Source: Codonopsis lanceolata | Taxonomy: Eukaryota; Streptophyta; Magnoliopsida; Asterales; Campanulaceae | Assembly: GCA_013146195.2 (NCBI GenBank) | Contig: CM028378.1 | Coordinates: forward strand, 92,190,295 to 92,254,294 | Direction of reading: 5' to 3' | DNA: 64,000 bases | Shown: piece after piece, positions 46,236 to 58,466 of the stretch | How positions within the stretch are numbered: the first letter of the stretch is position 1 | How the letters are laid out: each line of letters starts with the position of its first letter | Program-made: the position numbers and the translations under genes | The notes under the pieces: model-generated | Seen by the model: only the letters and a program-made list of their open reading frames with translations | Told to the model about the DNA's origin: nothing | Databases searched by the model: none

Positions 46236-47060
46236 GCGATCGCTTAACCCTGCCATATAAAATTTGCCAGTTCGCTGCAAACATAAACATCGATCTCTTT
46301 CCTCTCCTCTATATGCGCAATTCTCTCAACGCAGCCTCCAGTCTTCCTCAAGCGAAGCAACCCTTCTTGTCGTCTATTAATCGCTGGCTCTCTTTCCGGC
46401 TTCCTGCTCCCGTTAACCACAGATCTAGCTTCCACCTCCAACATATCTCCTAGCTCTCTCCTCCCCACCATCTCCGCCTTCAATCTTCGTGACAAGATTT
46501 GCCATCTCAGATTCGCTCTCTTCCAGCCGTCATCCTGTATGGCCGGATCAACAAGCTTCTATCCGCCATTGCCGCTCCTACGCCAGCTGTCATCTACATC
46601 TCTTTCCCTATCTCCTTCCACAGTTCTGGCCGAATCTTCTCCCAGCTGTGCCATGAGGTCCCTCCATCTTCGGCGTATCTTCATCGCCGACCTCATGTCT
46701 GAGTGCGACCCCTTTTCTCCCCACCATCTACTCATCCAGTCAAGGAAATTCGACTAACTACAACTCCAAGCCTACGCAAACCACGATCTTCAACCACCAT
46801 AGCCGCCGCTCCTTCTTTCATCTCTAACCTCCTGCAATTTTGAGCTCCATCTCCATCTGATTTCATCTACTCCAAGTGGGTTTGAAGGAAATTCTTGTTC
46901 GGCACTTCTTTTCCCCAAAAATTTCTGCAAATTTTCGAGCTTAGGGCTTGAAATTGGAGCCTCTTGTTCTCAAAATTCAAGTAAGATCTTTGTAATTGTT
47001 TTTTTCTGAAATAGTTGCTGCAATGTGAAATTGTTACCCAATTTTGACGAAGTTTGGGGA
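46236..47060 (+). other. Gene-leader-like segment, inverted relative of 45.2-46.2 kb
   Basis: CT-rich sequence with short frames, then CAAGTAAGATCTTTGTAATTG at about 46978 and TGAAATAGTTGCTGCAATGTG. The minus strand of 45570-45420 gives nearly the same text. The segment resembles a 5' UTR exon and the start of its intron. It is interrupted at 47061 by the Tekay-like element and resumes at 57654 (AATATGATTTTCAG) and 58467. Confidence 0.55.
47056..47060. other. Target-site duplication, left (GGGGA)
   Basis: GGGGA precedes the 5' LTR and recurs at 57649-57653 right after the 3' LTR, the 5-bp duplication expected for LTR integration. Confidence 0.85.
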
Positions 47061-47187
47061 TGTAATACCCCGAAAATGCTAGTATGAAAATGTTAAATTA
47101 TAATATAATTTAATTACATTGTTTTTGGGCTGATCTAATTATTTTGGGTCTAGTTTCGGTTTTGGATAAATTTTGAATTTTGGCCGT

Positions 47188-47240
<53 letters not shown>

Positions 47241-49450
47241 TAATGATAAATCAATCTCAAAGAACTTAAATGACTAGGATAATATTATAATTTAAAATCA
47301 TTAAACAGTAACAACCATATGATAATGAGATAATACCTTTCAGCCGGGTTGTTCGGGAAGGAGTCTAACACTCCCTCGGTTGATTCGGAAGAAACCGTCT
47401 CCCTTTAAGAGTCATGTTGCTAATCAACCACGGTGTGAGTTGTGTTTCATAAATATCCTATCGGTGCTTTGGAGTTCTATTTTAGTAGAGTCAAGAGAGA
47501 GAGGGGAAGGCGTCGACGGAATAACCGGCTGCAAGTTTTCGAGTGTTCGTGTTCTTCGGCAAGCCTGCGGTTGAGGAAGGAAGACTTTCGGCAAGATCAT
47601 ACAACATGTTTGGTTCCATCCATTTGATAAAATGTACTAGTGTGATCAAAGGTTATTAGTTAAAACATTAGTAGGCTCGGGCTGTTTTAACTTCCTTCCA
47701 TATGATTTTATTAACCTTAGTTTTGAAGCACATCAATATAAAAATACAGTTGTTAAAAGACCTTGGATGATGCCTTAATGGAGACGTTTTTTTTTTTTTT
47801 TTTTTGTGAACTGGAAGCAAAAGAAAACCCACTTAAGAAAAACTCACTCACTGATACTCACCTATAAAGAATCAAAAAGCAAAAGTATAATGGGTATGAT
47901 TATAATGGGTTTGTTTTCTTTGGAATAATGGGTAGGATTTTAAATGGGTATGTTTATGGTTTTGTAAGTTGGTAGATAGACATATGCTTTAGTTGTGTAA
48001 GTTACAGGAAGGAAAAATCGGAAAACCAGGGAGCAGATTCATGACGATGATGATTTAAAAAATCTCGGTCTTCCCCCTAAACTTTTGGATATAGTAACCA
48101 CTTCCAATTAGTTACAAAATGATCCCTTAACTTTTTAACAGTTAATTAGTTGTCAATACTATTATTTTTACTTTTGTTGGGTTATTTAAGTTCGGAAATC
48201 ATAAGACCCGAATTTCAGAATTTTTAATTTTAGTGTTTTTGTTTAAATTAGTTTTGGGCGAGACGAATTAAGATTTCAATTTGCGGTTCGAGACTTTGTC
48301 GTGAGCACACCTTAACGAGGTAAGGAATTACGTTTCTTTCAGCTAGGTTCTTTGAAAAAGTATAAAAATACTTTTAATTTTAGGCTTCCGCAAATTCTTG
48401 AAATGTATTCGTTCTTTCATTTGCTATGCCCGACATCATGTCGGTAGTTGCTTTGACTCCGTCGTTAGCGTTGTTTGGATATCTTCATTATATCTTCGTT
48501 TTCGCAGATTTCATGTCTACTTTGATTTTCATGAAATACCTTTGTTATTGAGAAATTTATTTGTATTCGTAAACTTTGTCGGTCTGCTCTTTGGTATTGA
48601 AAATGACGAATTTTTATATTATTTATGTTTTGATAATAGTACATTAACAGTACTATTTATGTTTTGAAATTATTTATGATCACTAAGTATGAACAACTCG
48701 TCACGGGGATTTTCGTGACAGCATTTGAAATACTTGAAATTGCACCACTTGGCCTGTGAGTGCGGTTATCCGGATATACCATAATTTGTATACCCTTCGG
48801 GGGATTTGTGTACCCTTCGGGGGATTCGTGTACCCTACGGGGGATTTGTGTACCCTTCGGAGGATTTGGTTCTTGGTCAATAGACCCTTATGTGAGCAAA
48901 ATAAATATTTTGATATTCGGTTATTACTGGCTGGTATGGGACAGTCAGTAATGACAAACTTGTTTGATCTATATTTGTTATGTTTGAACTCTCCATTTAA
49001 AAAGAGATTTTTAAGTCTTTCGTCACCTATCTTTGATTTTTGCAAATTGTCAAATATCTAAAACTCTGTTTTACATATATCCTGATTATTCTTTGAGTCA
49101 CCCCTCCTTAGAAACCGGAGGGGCAACGTATGATCTTATTGAGCTTTGTTCGCTCACCCTTCACAATCCTCTTTTTCCAGGTCGAAATTAAAGACTAAGT
49201 TTGAGGTAGAGGATACCGGCGAAGAAACCAAGATTTTTAGGTCATAATTATATGTGTTGGAAGTTAATGAAGACAGAGAAATTTTTAGTAGACTTTGTTC
49301 CGAAATTTATTTGGATGACTGTATTTAAATTGGAGACTTTTTTAATATTAGTTAGATATCGTTTTAATTCAGTATTTATTTCAAGTTTGAATTTGTAGTG
49401 ACGTGGTCGATGTGGGCCCATGTAGTGGGACCCGAGTTTGGGGCGTTACA
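47061..49450 (+). repeat. Tekay-like 5' LTR (2390 bp)
   Basis: TGTAATACCCCGAAAATGC to GGGGCGTTACA. Internal landmarks: (TAA)n at about 47191-47235, a poly-T run near 47788, and four ~24-bp units of GTACCCTTCGGGGGATT type at about 48787-48867. Short frames in it occur again in the 3' LTR and are not genes. Confidence 0.95.
48787..48867 (+). repeat. ~24-bp tandem repeat in the LTR
   Basis: Four units of a TGTACCCTTCGGGGGATT core, each able to fold through CCCTTCGGGGG. The 3' LTR has the matching array at about 56988-57065 with small changes. Confidence 0.85.
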
Positions 49451-49453
49451 GAT

Positions 49454-49465
49454 TGGTATCAGAGC
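49454..49465 (+). promoter_or_regulatory. Ty3 primer binding site (tRNA-Met type)
   Basis: TGGTATCAGAGC, exact initiator tRNA-Met complement, 3 bp after the 5' LTR. Confidence 0.95.
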
Positions 49466-49640
49466 TTAGGCCTTAGATCCGGATGGTCTTAGGATTTAGG
49501 AACAATTAAGAATAAGATGTGATACTACGATATGATTATGATACTAGCATTAAGTTGTGATTATAGCTAAGTTATGATCTCACTGATGATTAAGAAATTA
49601 TTATTTCGTTAAACTAATATACTCGTGTTACTTATAGGAA

Positions 49641-50090
49641 ATGGCGCGCAACAACACCAGTAGAGCAAGGGTCGTTCCACCCGTGACAGTTGCTAGGACG
49701 AGACTGAATACAATGCACGCTAGGGTAGCCGAACTCGATGAAATTAACCATGTCTTGGAACAAGAGAACCATCTGCTAAGGAACGAGAACCAATTGTTAA
49801 GAAATGGTAATCAGACGCTAGTGAATGAAAAAGAAACCCTATTACAACAAGTCAAAGAAATGATGAAGGCATTAGAGCTGGCACAAAATGCCTTGTCTAG
49901 ACTCTTCGACGAAAATGAAGATGCTAGGAGAGCCCACGCGGAAGTTGGAGCGAGGCTAAGTAACAATAACTTCTTGGCTAGGAATGTTTTGGACACGGTC
50001 CAAATGGCCATAGATAATGGACCAGTGGTGGATGAGAATCCAGAAGACTTAGAGGAAGATGAAGAAGATGTGTTCGAGTCAGGAAACTAG
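49641..50090 (+). CDS. Leader ORF with coiled coil, upstream of gag
   Basis: A 149-codon frame intact from ATG to TAG. The N-terminus is basic (MARNNTSRARVVPP). Residues 25-95 form heptads rich in Leu, Glu and Asn (LEQENHLLRNENQLLRN, ETLLQQVKEMMKALELAQNAL), a strong parallel coiled-coil pattern. The C-terminus is acidic (EDLEEDEEDVFE). It has no gag, protease or RT motif. It lies 190 bp after the PBS and 388 bp before the gag ATG. It is the only complete frame in an element where gag and pol are broken. The function is unknown; it could be a captured host segment or an accessory protein of this lineage. Confidence 0.65.
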   Translation: MARNNTSRARVVPPVTVARTRLNTMHARVAELDEINHVLEQENHLLRNENQLLRNGNQTLVNEKETLLQQVKEMMKALELAQNALSRLFDENEDARRAHAEVGARLSNNNFLARNVLDTVQMAIDNGPVVDENPEDLEEDEEDVFESGN

Positions 50091-50478
50091 ATAGGATAAC
50101 ATTCTTACATTTGTTTTTAAATTTTGTTTATGGCCATCATAGTTGTTAGGTTCGTTCAGATGGTTTCTTGTTATCTTTAGTCATAAGACATGGAATATAC
50201 TAAGTGTGTCCAAATTTTGAGATATGAGTTGAATTTTGTTTTGATATTTAATAAAATTTTGGGAGATTATTTTTGAATACATTGACGTTTCCGTTCAACT
50301 ATATTTTTATTTGATATTGGTTTCGAGATGATTTTGAGAACTAACTTTGGGAAGGAATCTGATATTACATAACAAGCGTGTAAATTGTTTCCAATTACGT
50401 CATGTCAGTTAGCAATCACATCTTAGTGTGATGGAATCTTAGATATCTTTTGACACTTCCTCGTTTTTGTACCAGAAT
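50091..50478 (+). other. Spacer between leader ORF and gag with a splice-acceptor-like end
   Basis: AT-rich, ending in TCGTTTTTGTACCAG, a pyrimidine tract plus CAG, four bases before the gag ATG at 50479. This would suit removal of the leader ORF by splicing to express gag. GT donors are plentiful upstream, so none can be assigned. Confidence 0.4.
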
Positions 50479-51896
50479 ATGGCACGTAGAGGAGGACGTA
50501 CCGCTAACCGAGGCCATGGCCGTGGTCGAGGAAACATGGGAGGAAGAACAGTAGAGGACTTTGTTTCTGAATGTATGGGGGAACAATCTGAAACTCAACT
50601 TAACAGGAGTAACGAAAACTCTATTTCTGAAGCGCCTCAGCCTAACGCAGCAAACCCCCCTTTGGTAGACCATGTTTTGATGATGAACCTTCTGCATAAT
50701 TTGACCCAAGCCGTAGACAGGATTGGTCAAATTATTCAACCACAACCTCAGCCTGCTGCACCACAACCTCAGCCTGCAGCACCACAACCCCAACCCGCTG
50801 CACCACAACCTCCACTCGTAGTTCCTCAACCTCGAACAGTAGCAAAGGACCCCCTTGACATATTCCAGAAGAGAAGCCCTAAACCCTTCTCAGGCGCGCC
50901 AGGCACAATTAAACCAGAGGAGTGGGTGGAGAGTATGAAGAAGATTTTTAGAACAATGACTCTCACAAGTGAGCAAAAGGTCAACCTCGTCACTTTCAAG
51001 TTCGAAGGTGAGGCTGATCAGTGGTGGCAGTCTGAGATGAGAATTGTGGATACAACTGGGGCAGAAGAATACACTTGGGAGACTTTCCTTGAGGTCTTCT
51101 ACAAGAAGTATTTTCCTGAAAGTGTACAGGACGGAAAGCTGGTCGAGTTTCTAAATTTGGAACAAGGAAAGATGACGGTGGATGAGTATGCTGCCAAATT
51201 TAGGGAGTTGTCAAAATATGCTTCGGGTCTCATTGAGAATGAGAAACAGAAGGCTATGATGTTTGAAAGAGACCTCGATGGAAGAATTAGTCATCACTTA
51301 GTAGCCTTGTAGTTGAAGACTTATGCTGAAGTGGTCGACCGGGCTAGAATTCTTGAACGAGTATCAGCAGACTATCATAAGAAACGCGAGGAGAAAAGAG
51401 AGATTTCGAGAGTATTAGAGGTGGTTCTCGGAGTCAATCGGGGCATCGAGGAAATAGTTCTCAGGATCAGACGAGTTATCGAGGAAATAATTCGCGAGAT
51501 CAATCAGGTCATCGAGGCGGTAGTTACAGTGGGCACAAGAGGAAAAACATAGATGATAATAGATCCAAGGGGTCGAATCAGTGGAGTCGGAATCAGAATC
51601 AAGGATAGGATCAGAGACGGGACCAAGGTCAGGATAGATGGAATGCGAATCGGGGGCAAATTGAGACTTGTAAGACTTGTGGGGGAAAGCATCCGACGTT
51701 GGCTTGCCACAGGGAAACCAGAGCTTGTTACAACTGCGGCAAAATGGGACACAAGGTCAGAGATTGCCCTGAGCCACTGAGGAATCGGGTTGTTCAGATC
51801 AATGGTGGTGGGGACAAACCTAAACCAAGGGAGCAAGGTAGAGTGTATGCAATAAACGCAGGAGATGCTCGTGCTACTAATGACGTGGTGGCGTAG
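50479..51896 (+). pseudogene. Tekay-like gag with zinc knuckle, broken
   Basis: ATG at 50479 (MARRGGRTANRGHGRGRGN), basic N-terminus, then a tandem PQPQPAA repeat (50737-50805), then the retrotransposon gag domain: DIFQKRSPKPFSG, PEEWVESMKKIFRTM, ADQWWQSEMR and EFLNLEQGKMTVDEYAAKF. A TAG at 51310-51312 interrupts the frame. It continues in frame to about 51405, where a frameshift moves it to another frame with a Gly-Asn-Ser-rich tail, and a second TAG lies near 51606. The CCHC knuckle CYNCGKMGHKVRDC is at about 51729. The frame ends at a TAG near 51896. Confidence 0.92.
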
Positions 51897-51962
51897 TTTG
51901 TATGCATTGATTGTCCGGTGCCCAACTCTCTGTGATATCTCGTAGTTTGTATCGTAGTTTGT

Positions 51963-54900
51963 ATGCATGATGATTTGCACACACGCATGAAACTACCGTC
52001 ACAAAACCTAGATGTTGAGTTAGTTATAGATACACCAACAGGGGAGTCTATTCTAGTGAGTTCAGTATATAAGTCTTATTCGTTGAAATTGGAGGGTAGG
52101 GAAATGCCTATAGATCTTATTTCCTTGGATATTCAAGATTTTGACATAATTTTGGGAATGGATTGGTTAGTCGCTTTCCATGCTAGGGTAGACTGTTTTG
52201 GGAAGGAGGTAATATTTTGCATTCCAGGAGAACCTGAGTTTCGATTTAAGGGTTCTAAGCCGACGGCCTTAACAGGTTTTATCTCGTCAATGCAAGCCCG
52301 TAGACTGTTAAGGAAGGGTTGCCAAGGTTATTTGGCGCACATTACTGATACACGTAAGGAAGGGGTTAGTCTTGAGTCACTTCCTGTGGTTAGGGAGTTT
52401 GCGGAGGTGTTTCCTGAAGAATTACCAGGACTTCCACCAGAGAGGGAGGTGGAATTCTTAATTGACTTAGCACTGGGGACAGCCCCAATCTCTAAAGCAC
52501 CTTATAGAATGGCTCCTGCGGAACTTAAGGAATTGAAGGAGCAACTACAGGAGTTGTTGGATAAGGAACTCATTAGGCCTAGCGTATCGCCATGGGGTGC
52601 TCTAGTTTTGTTTGTGAAGAAGAAAGACGGGACGATGAGGCTATGCATTGATTATCGTGAATTGAATCGGGTCAAGGTGAGAAACAAGTACCCATTACCA
52701 AGGATCGATGATCTTTTTGACCAGCTACAAGTTGCATGCTACTTCTCTAAGATCGATCTTCGTTCGGGGTACCACCAACTTAGAGTCAGAAAGGAGGATA
52801 TTGCTAAGACTGCATTTAGAACACGGTACGGACACTATGAGTTTTTGGTGATGCCGTTTGGGTTGACGAACGCTCCGGCAGCATTTATGGACTTAATGAA
52901 CCGAGTGTTTCGGAAGTTTCTAGATCGGTGCGTAATTGTCTTCATTGATGATATACTGATCTACTCAAGAACTCAAGAGGAGCACGAGCAACACTTGAGA
53001 GCAGTATTGTAGATTTTAAAGGAGGAGAAATTATATGTGAATTTCAAGAAATGTGGGTTTTGGTTGGAAACGGTGAGTTTCTTGGGTCATGTAGTGTCAA
53101 AAGATGGAGTCTCAGTGGACCCGACCAAGATAGAGATAGTAGTAAACTGGGAGAGACCGACGATTGCTACGGAAGTTCGAAGTTTCTTGGGGCTAGCAGG
53201 ATATTATCGTCGTTTTGTAGAAGGGTTTTCAAAAATCGCAGGACCTCTAACCTAGTTGACTCAGAAAAACAAGAAGTTTGTATGGACGGAGGAGTGTGAG
53301 GCAAGTTTCGAGGAGTTAAAGAAAAGATTGGTGTCAGCTCCAATTCTTGCTTTACCGTCAGGATCTGAGAACTTTGTGATCTACAGTGATGCGTCGTTAA
53401 AAGGTTTGGGTTGTGTATTGATGCAAGATGGGAAGGTGATTGCCTATGCCTTGAGGCAATTAAAGAACTTTGAAAGAAACTACCCAACATATGACTTGGA
53501 GTTAGCCGCGGTAGTTTTTGCTTTAAAGATTTGGAGACATTATTTGTATGGAGTGACTTGCGAGATATATACGGACCACAAGAGTCTTAAGTACATTTTC
53601 ACTAAGAAGGAATTGAACATGAGACAGAGGAGATGGTTGAGTTATTAAAGGATTACGACTGCACCATTCTTTACCATCCAGGTAAAGCCAATGCAGTGGC
53701 GGATGCTTTGAGTCGTAAGAGCAAGGGAACCTTGGCAATGATGTTAACAAAGGAGACGAACATTCTAGAGGATATCGAGAATTTGGGTTTGGAAGTTCGG
53801 GTAAGGGGAGGAAAAGTTTATCTGGCACGATTGAGTCTTCAGCCATCCTTGTTAGAGAGGATCAAAACTGCCCATAAAATCGACCCGGAGTTAGTAAAAA
53901 TTTATGAAGGGGTAAAGATTGGAGCTCAGGTTGATTTTCGACTTGGAGGGGATGGTATTCTACGCTTTGGCAAAAGGGTCTACATTCCATCGGATCCAGA
54001 GTTAAAGAGGGAAGTGTTAGAAGAAACCCAAAATTCAAGATTTGTGATACATCCTGGGAGTACAAAGATGTATCAGGATATGCGAGACACTTTCTGGTGG
54101 AGCAATATGAAGCGAGAAATTGCAGAGTTCGTGTCCAAATGTCTCGTGTCAACAAGTGAAGTGCGGACATCAGAGACCGGGAGGATTGTTACAGTCAATG
54201 CCCATACCCGAGTGGAAGTCGGAACATATAACTATGGACTTCGTTGTAGGATTGCCGAAGACATTAAAAGGAAAGAACTCCATTTGGGTTATCGTGGATC
54301 GTTTGACGAAGTCAGCACACTTTCTAGCCTTCAGGATAAATGACCCGTTGGAGAAATTGGCCAAGATGTATGTAGATGAGGTTGTCAGGTTACACGGAGT
54401 GCCAGTCTCGATTGTGTCTGATCGCGACACCAGGTTTACCTCAATGTTTTGGGGTAGTTTGCAGAAGGCTTTGGGCACCACTTTGAGTATGAGTACGGCC
54501 TTCCATCCGCAGACAGACGGCCAATCGAATCGGACCATTCAGACGTTGGAAGATATGCTTCGTTCTTGCGCTTTAGACTTTCAGGGTAATTGGGATGATC
54601 ATTTACCCCTAATGGAGTTCACCTACAACAACAGCTACCATGCAAGCATTAGTATGGCGCCGTACGAAGCGTTATATGGAAGAAGGTGTCGTACGCCTAC
54701 ATGTTGGGATGAAGTAGGAGAACGAAAATTGTTGGGACCAGAATTGGTACAGATTACCTGGGAGAAGGTGCAACTGATTAAGAAGAGAATGTTAACGGCT
54801 CAAGGTTTCCTCAAGGTTTCCCCTACGCGAGTTATGAGATTTGGTATTAAGGGTAAGCTTAGTCCGAGATTTGTGGGACCATTTGAAATGCTCGAACAAG

Positions 54901-55208
54901 TCGGAGAAGTTGCATACCGACTAGCCTTACCACCAGTACTGTCAGGGGTGCACAACGTGTTCCATGTTTCAATGTTGAGAAAGTATGCCCCAGATCTGAG
55001 CCATGTGATTGAGTATAAGCAACTCCGTTTAAGAGAGAATCTTAGATACGCTGAGCAGCCTATTAAAATTGTAGATCGGAAGGATCAAGTTCTTCGGAAG
55101 CGAATCATTCCTTATGTCAAGGTTCAATGGAGCAATCACATAGAGAAGGAAGCTACTTGGGAACTTGAGGAGGAAATGAAGGAGAAGCACCCTGAACTCT
55201 TCGTTTGA
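51963..55208 (+). pseudogene. Tekay-like pol: protease remnant, RT, RNase H, integrase
   Basis: The protease keeps its C-terminal IILGMDWLVAFHARVDC (near 52150) but the catalytic DSG part is missing; 51894-51970 is instead filled by repeats of GTAGTTTGTATGCAT. RT spans about 52380-53010, with LCIDYRELNRV, LRSGYHQL, FGLTNAPAAFMDLMN and FIDDILIYS (active site, ~52945). In-frame TAGs are at 53010 and 53253. RNase H: YSDASLKGLG and TDHKSLKYIF. A frameshift near 53635 precedes LYHPGKANAVADALSRKS, another near 54140 precedes the integrase. Integrase has MDFVVGLP, IVSDRDTRF and NRTIQTLEDM, so D-D-E is visible. The C-terminus (VKVQWSNHIEKEATWELEEE) is chromodomain-like and ends at 55206-55208. Confidence 0.95.
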
Positions 55209-55238
55209 CTTGGTACGTAAGTTTAGGGACTAAACTTC

Positions 55239-55255
55239 TTTTAAGGAGGTGAGAG
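55239..55255 (+). promoter_or_regulatory. Polypurine tract
   Basis: TTTAAGGAGGTGAGAG directly before the 3' LTR TG, the plus-strand priming site. Confidence 0.75.
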
Positions 55256-55381
55256 TGTAATACCTCGAAAATGCTAGTATGAAATGTTAAATTATAATAT
55301 AATTTAATTACATTGTTTTTGGGCTGATCTAATTATTTTGGTTCTAGTTTCGGTTTTGGTTAAATTTCGAATTTGGGTCGT

Positions 55382-55428
<47 letters not shown>

Positions 55429-57648
55429 TAATAAATAATAACAATAATGATAAATCAATCTCAAAGAACTTAAATGACTAGGATAATATTATAATATAAA
55501 ATCATTAAACAGTAACAACCATATGATAATTAGATATATAATACCTTTCAGCCGGGTTGTTCGGGAAGGAGTCTAACACTCCTTCGGTTGATTCGGAAGA
55601 AACCGTCTCCCTTCAAGAGTCATGTTGCTAATCAACCACGGTGTGAGTTGCGTTTCATAAATATCCTATCGGTGCTTTGGAGTTCTATTTTAGTAGAGTC
55701 GAGAGAGAGAGAGGAAGGCGTCGACGGAATAACCGGCTGCAAGTTTTCGAGTGTTCATGTGCTCCGGCAAGCCTGCGGTTGAGGAAGGAAGACTTTCGGC
55801 AAGATCATACAACATGTTTGGTTCCATCCATTTGATAAAATGTACTAGTGTGATCAAAGGTTATTAGTTAAAACATTAGTAGGCTCGGGCTGTTTTAACT
55901 TCCTTCCATATGATTTTATTAACCTTAGTTTTGAAGCACATTAATATAAAAATACAGTTGTTAAAAGACCTTGGATGATGCCTTAATGGAGACGTTTTTT
56001 TTTTTTTTTTTTTTGTGAACTGGAAGCAAAAGAAAACCCACTTAAGAAAAACTCACTCACTGATACTCACCTATAAAGAATCAACAAACAAAAGTATAAT
56101 GTGTATGATTATAATGGGTTTGTTTTCTTTGGAATAATGGGTAGGATTTTAAATGGGTATGTTTATGGTTTTGTAAGTTGGTAGATAGACATATGCTTTA
56201 GTTGTGTAAGTTATGGGAAGGAAAAATCTGAAAACCAGGGAGCAGATTCATGAAGATGATGATTTAAAAAATCTCGGTCTCCCCCCTAAACTTTTTGATA
56301 TAGTAACCACTTCCAATTAGTTACAAAATGATCCCTTAACTTTTTAACAGTTAATTAGTTGTCAATACTATTATTTTTACTTTTGTTGGGTTATTTAAGT
56401 TCGGAAATCATAAGACCCGGATTTCAGAATTTTTAATTTTAGTGTTTTTGTTTAAATTAGTTTTGGGCGAGACGAATTAAGGTTTCAATTTGCGGTTCGA
56501 GACTTTGTCGTGAGTACACCTTAATGAGGTAAGGGATTACGTTTCTTTTAGCTAGGTTCTTTGAAAAAGTATAAAAATACTTTTAATTTTAGGCTTCCGC
56601 AAATTCTTGAAATTTATTCGTTCTTTCATTTGCCATGCCCGACATCATGTCGGTAGTTGCTTTGACTCCGTCGTTAGCGTTGTTTGGATATCTTCGTTTT
56701 CGCAGATTTCATGTCTACTTTGATTTTCATGAAATACCTTTGTTATTTAGAAATTTCTTTGTATTCGTAAACTTTGTCGGTCTGCTCTTTGGTATTGAAA
56801 ATGACAAAATTTTATATTATTTATGTTTTGATAATAGTACATTAATAGTACTATTTATGTTTTGAAATTATTTATGATCACTAAGTATGAACAACCCGTC
56901 ACGGGGATTTTCGTGACAGTATTTGAAATACTTGAAATTGCACCACTTGGCCTGTGAGTGCGGTTATCCGGATATACCTTAATTTGTGTAGCCGTCGGGG
57001 GATTTGTGTACCCTTCGGGTGGTTCGTGTACCCTACGGGGGATTTGTGTACCCTTCGGGGATTTGGTTCTTTGTCAATAGACCCTTATGTGATCTAAATA
57101 AATGTTTTGATATTCGGTTATTACTGGCTGGTATGAGACCGTCAGTAATGACAAACTTGTTTGATCCATATTTGTTATGTTTGAACTCTCCATTTAAAAA
57201 GAGATTTTTAAGTCTTTCGTCACCTATCTTTGATTTTTGCAAATTGTCAAATATCTAAAACTCTGTTTTACGTATATCCTGATTATTCTTTGAGTCATCC
57301 CTCCTTAGAAACCGTAGGGATGACGTATGATCTTACTGAGCTTTGTTCGCTCACCCTTCACAATCTTCTTTTTCCAGGTCGAAATTAAAGACTAAGTTTG
57401 AGGTAGAGGATACCGGCGAAGAAACCAAGATTTTTAGGTCATAATTATATGTGTTGGAAGTTAATTAAGACAGAGAAATTTTTAGTAGACTTTGTTCCGA
57501 AATTTATTTGGATGACTGTATTTAAATTGTAGACTTTTGTAATATTAGTTAGATATTGTTTTAATTTAGTATTTATTTCAAGTTTGAATTTGTAGTGACG
57601 TGGCCAGATGTGGGCCCATGTAGTGGGACCCGAGTTTGGGGCTTTACA
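55256..57648 (+). repeat. Tekay-like 3' LTR (2393 bp)
   Basis: TGTAATACCTCGAAAATGC to GGGGCTTTACA. Collinear with the 5' LTR, including (TAA)n near 55382-55430, poly-T near 55997 and the 24-bp array. Point differences and small indels are sparse. Confidence 0.95.
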
Positions 57649-57666
57649 GGGGAAATATGATTTTCA

Positions 57667-58466
57667 GAGCATCCACAATGGTTCCCTTTATTAACACCCT
57701 AAAATATTTTTTAGGGGTTTCTACCACACTTAAGCCCCAAAGTGGACACCCTATCAATCACCTTATCTCTAAAAAAAGCTAATTCTCCCTCAACTTATTG
57801 GATGAGTATTAGCCGGCCTCCATTCATCTCTTTCTTCTCTCTCCCCCACCTATCACCTTCTCCATTGGTCTTCTTCTTAGTATTCGTTCCCTTTCAAAAA
57901 ATTTGTTCCAAAATTTAAAGAAGACGACAAAAATTGAATTTTTTTTTTTGGCTTGATCAGAACATCCAGTTTTTGGCCATAATTTTGATGTACTAGAGTG
58001 GAGAGCCTATGAATTAAATAAACAACCCAACTCACATCATCACTTTGATGATGGTATGCTTTCCCATTTTTTCCATTTTCTTTTTCAATTAATTTAGTGT
58101 ATTTTTTGCACTATCATTTCTTTTTTTTATTATTTATAATTTAAAATTATGGGTATATTGATAATAGTAAAAAGCGTGACAAGACTTTCTTTAAATAAAT
58201 ATTTTTTGATATAATCAAAACATATAATATATTTTTCATAAAATATAAAATTTAAAAGTATAAATATTTTATTTCAATTGTGGTAGGAAAATAAAAAAAT
58301 AAAAAATAGAAATATATTGGTAGCTAGGTTTGTTAGTTAAGATGTCACCAATTCAAAGTGTTATATAAAGGGTGTTTATTGGAGTTGAAACTTTTTTAAA
58401 GAGCCTCTAAAAAGGTTTCGGGGGTTATAGAAAAGATGTTTTAGGGTGTAACTATTATGGATGCTC
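57667..58466. mobile_element. TIR element (PIF/Harbinger-like MITE), 800 bp
   Basis: Ends GAGCATCCACAATGGTT and, from the right, GAGCATCCATAATAGTT, flanked by TCA on both sides (57664-57666, 58467-58469). A 3-bp duplication and these ends suit PIF/Harbinger. The interior has ACACCCTAAAA near both ends and no transposase. It inserted into the gene-leader-like segment close to the Tekay-like target site. Confidence 0.8.

Larger units (their letters stand above)
47061..57648 (+). mobile_element. Tekay-like (chromovirus) Ty3 LTR retrotransposon, complete ends
   Basis: 10.6 kb: 5' LTR, Met-tRNA PBS, a coiled-coil ORF, gag, protease, RT, RNase H, integrase and chromodomain-like tail, PPT, 3' LTR, bounded by GGGGA. 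RT precedes integrase, as in Ty3. LTRs differ by only a few percent by eye, so insertion is fairly recent, yet coding regions hold many lesions, suggesting the copy was mobilised in trans or decayed quickly. Confidence 0.95.

Noticed and set aside
47380..49061. Short frames in the 5' LTR (also 55588-57258)
   Set aside because: They recur in both LTRs, have no known motif, and change frame between LTR copies through small indels.
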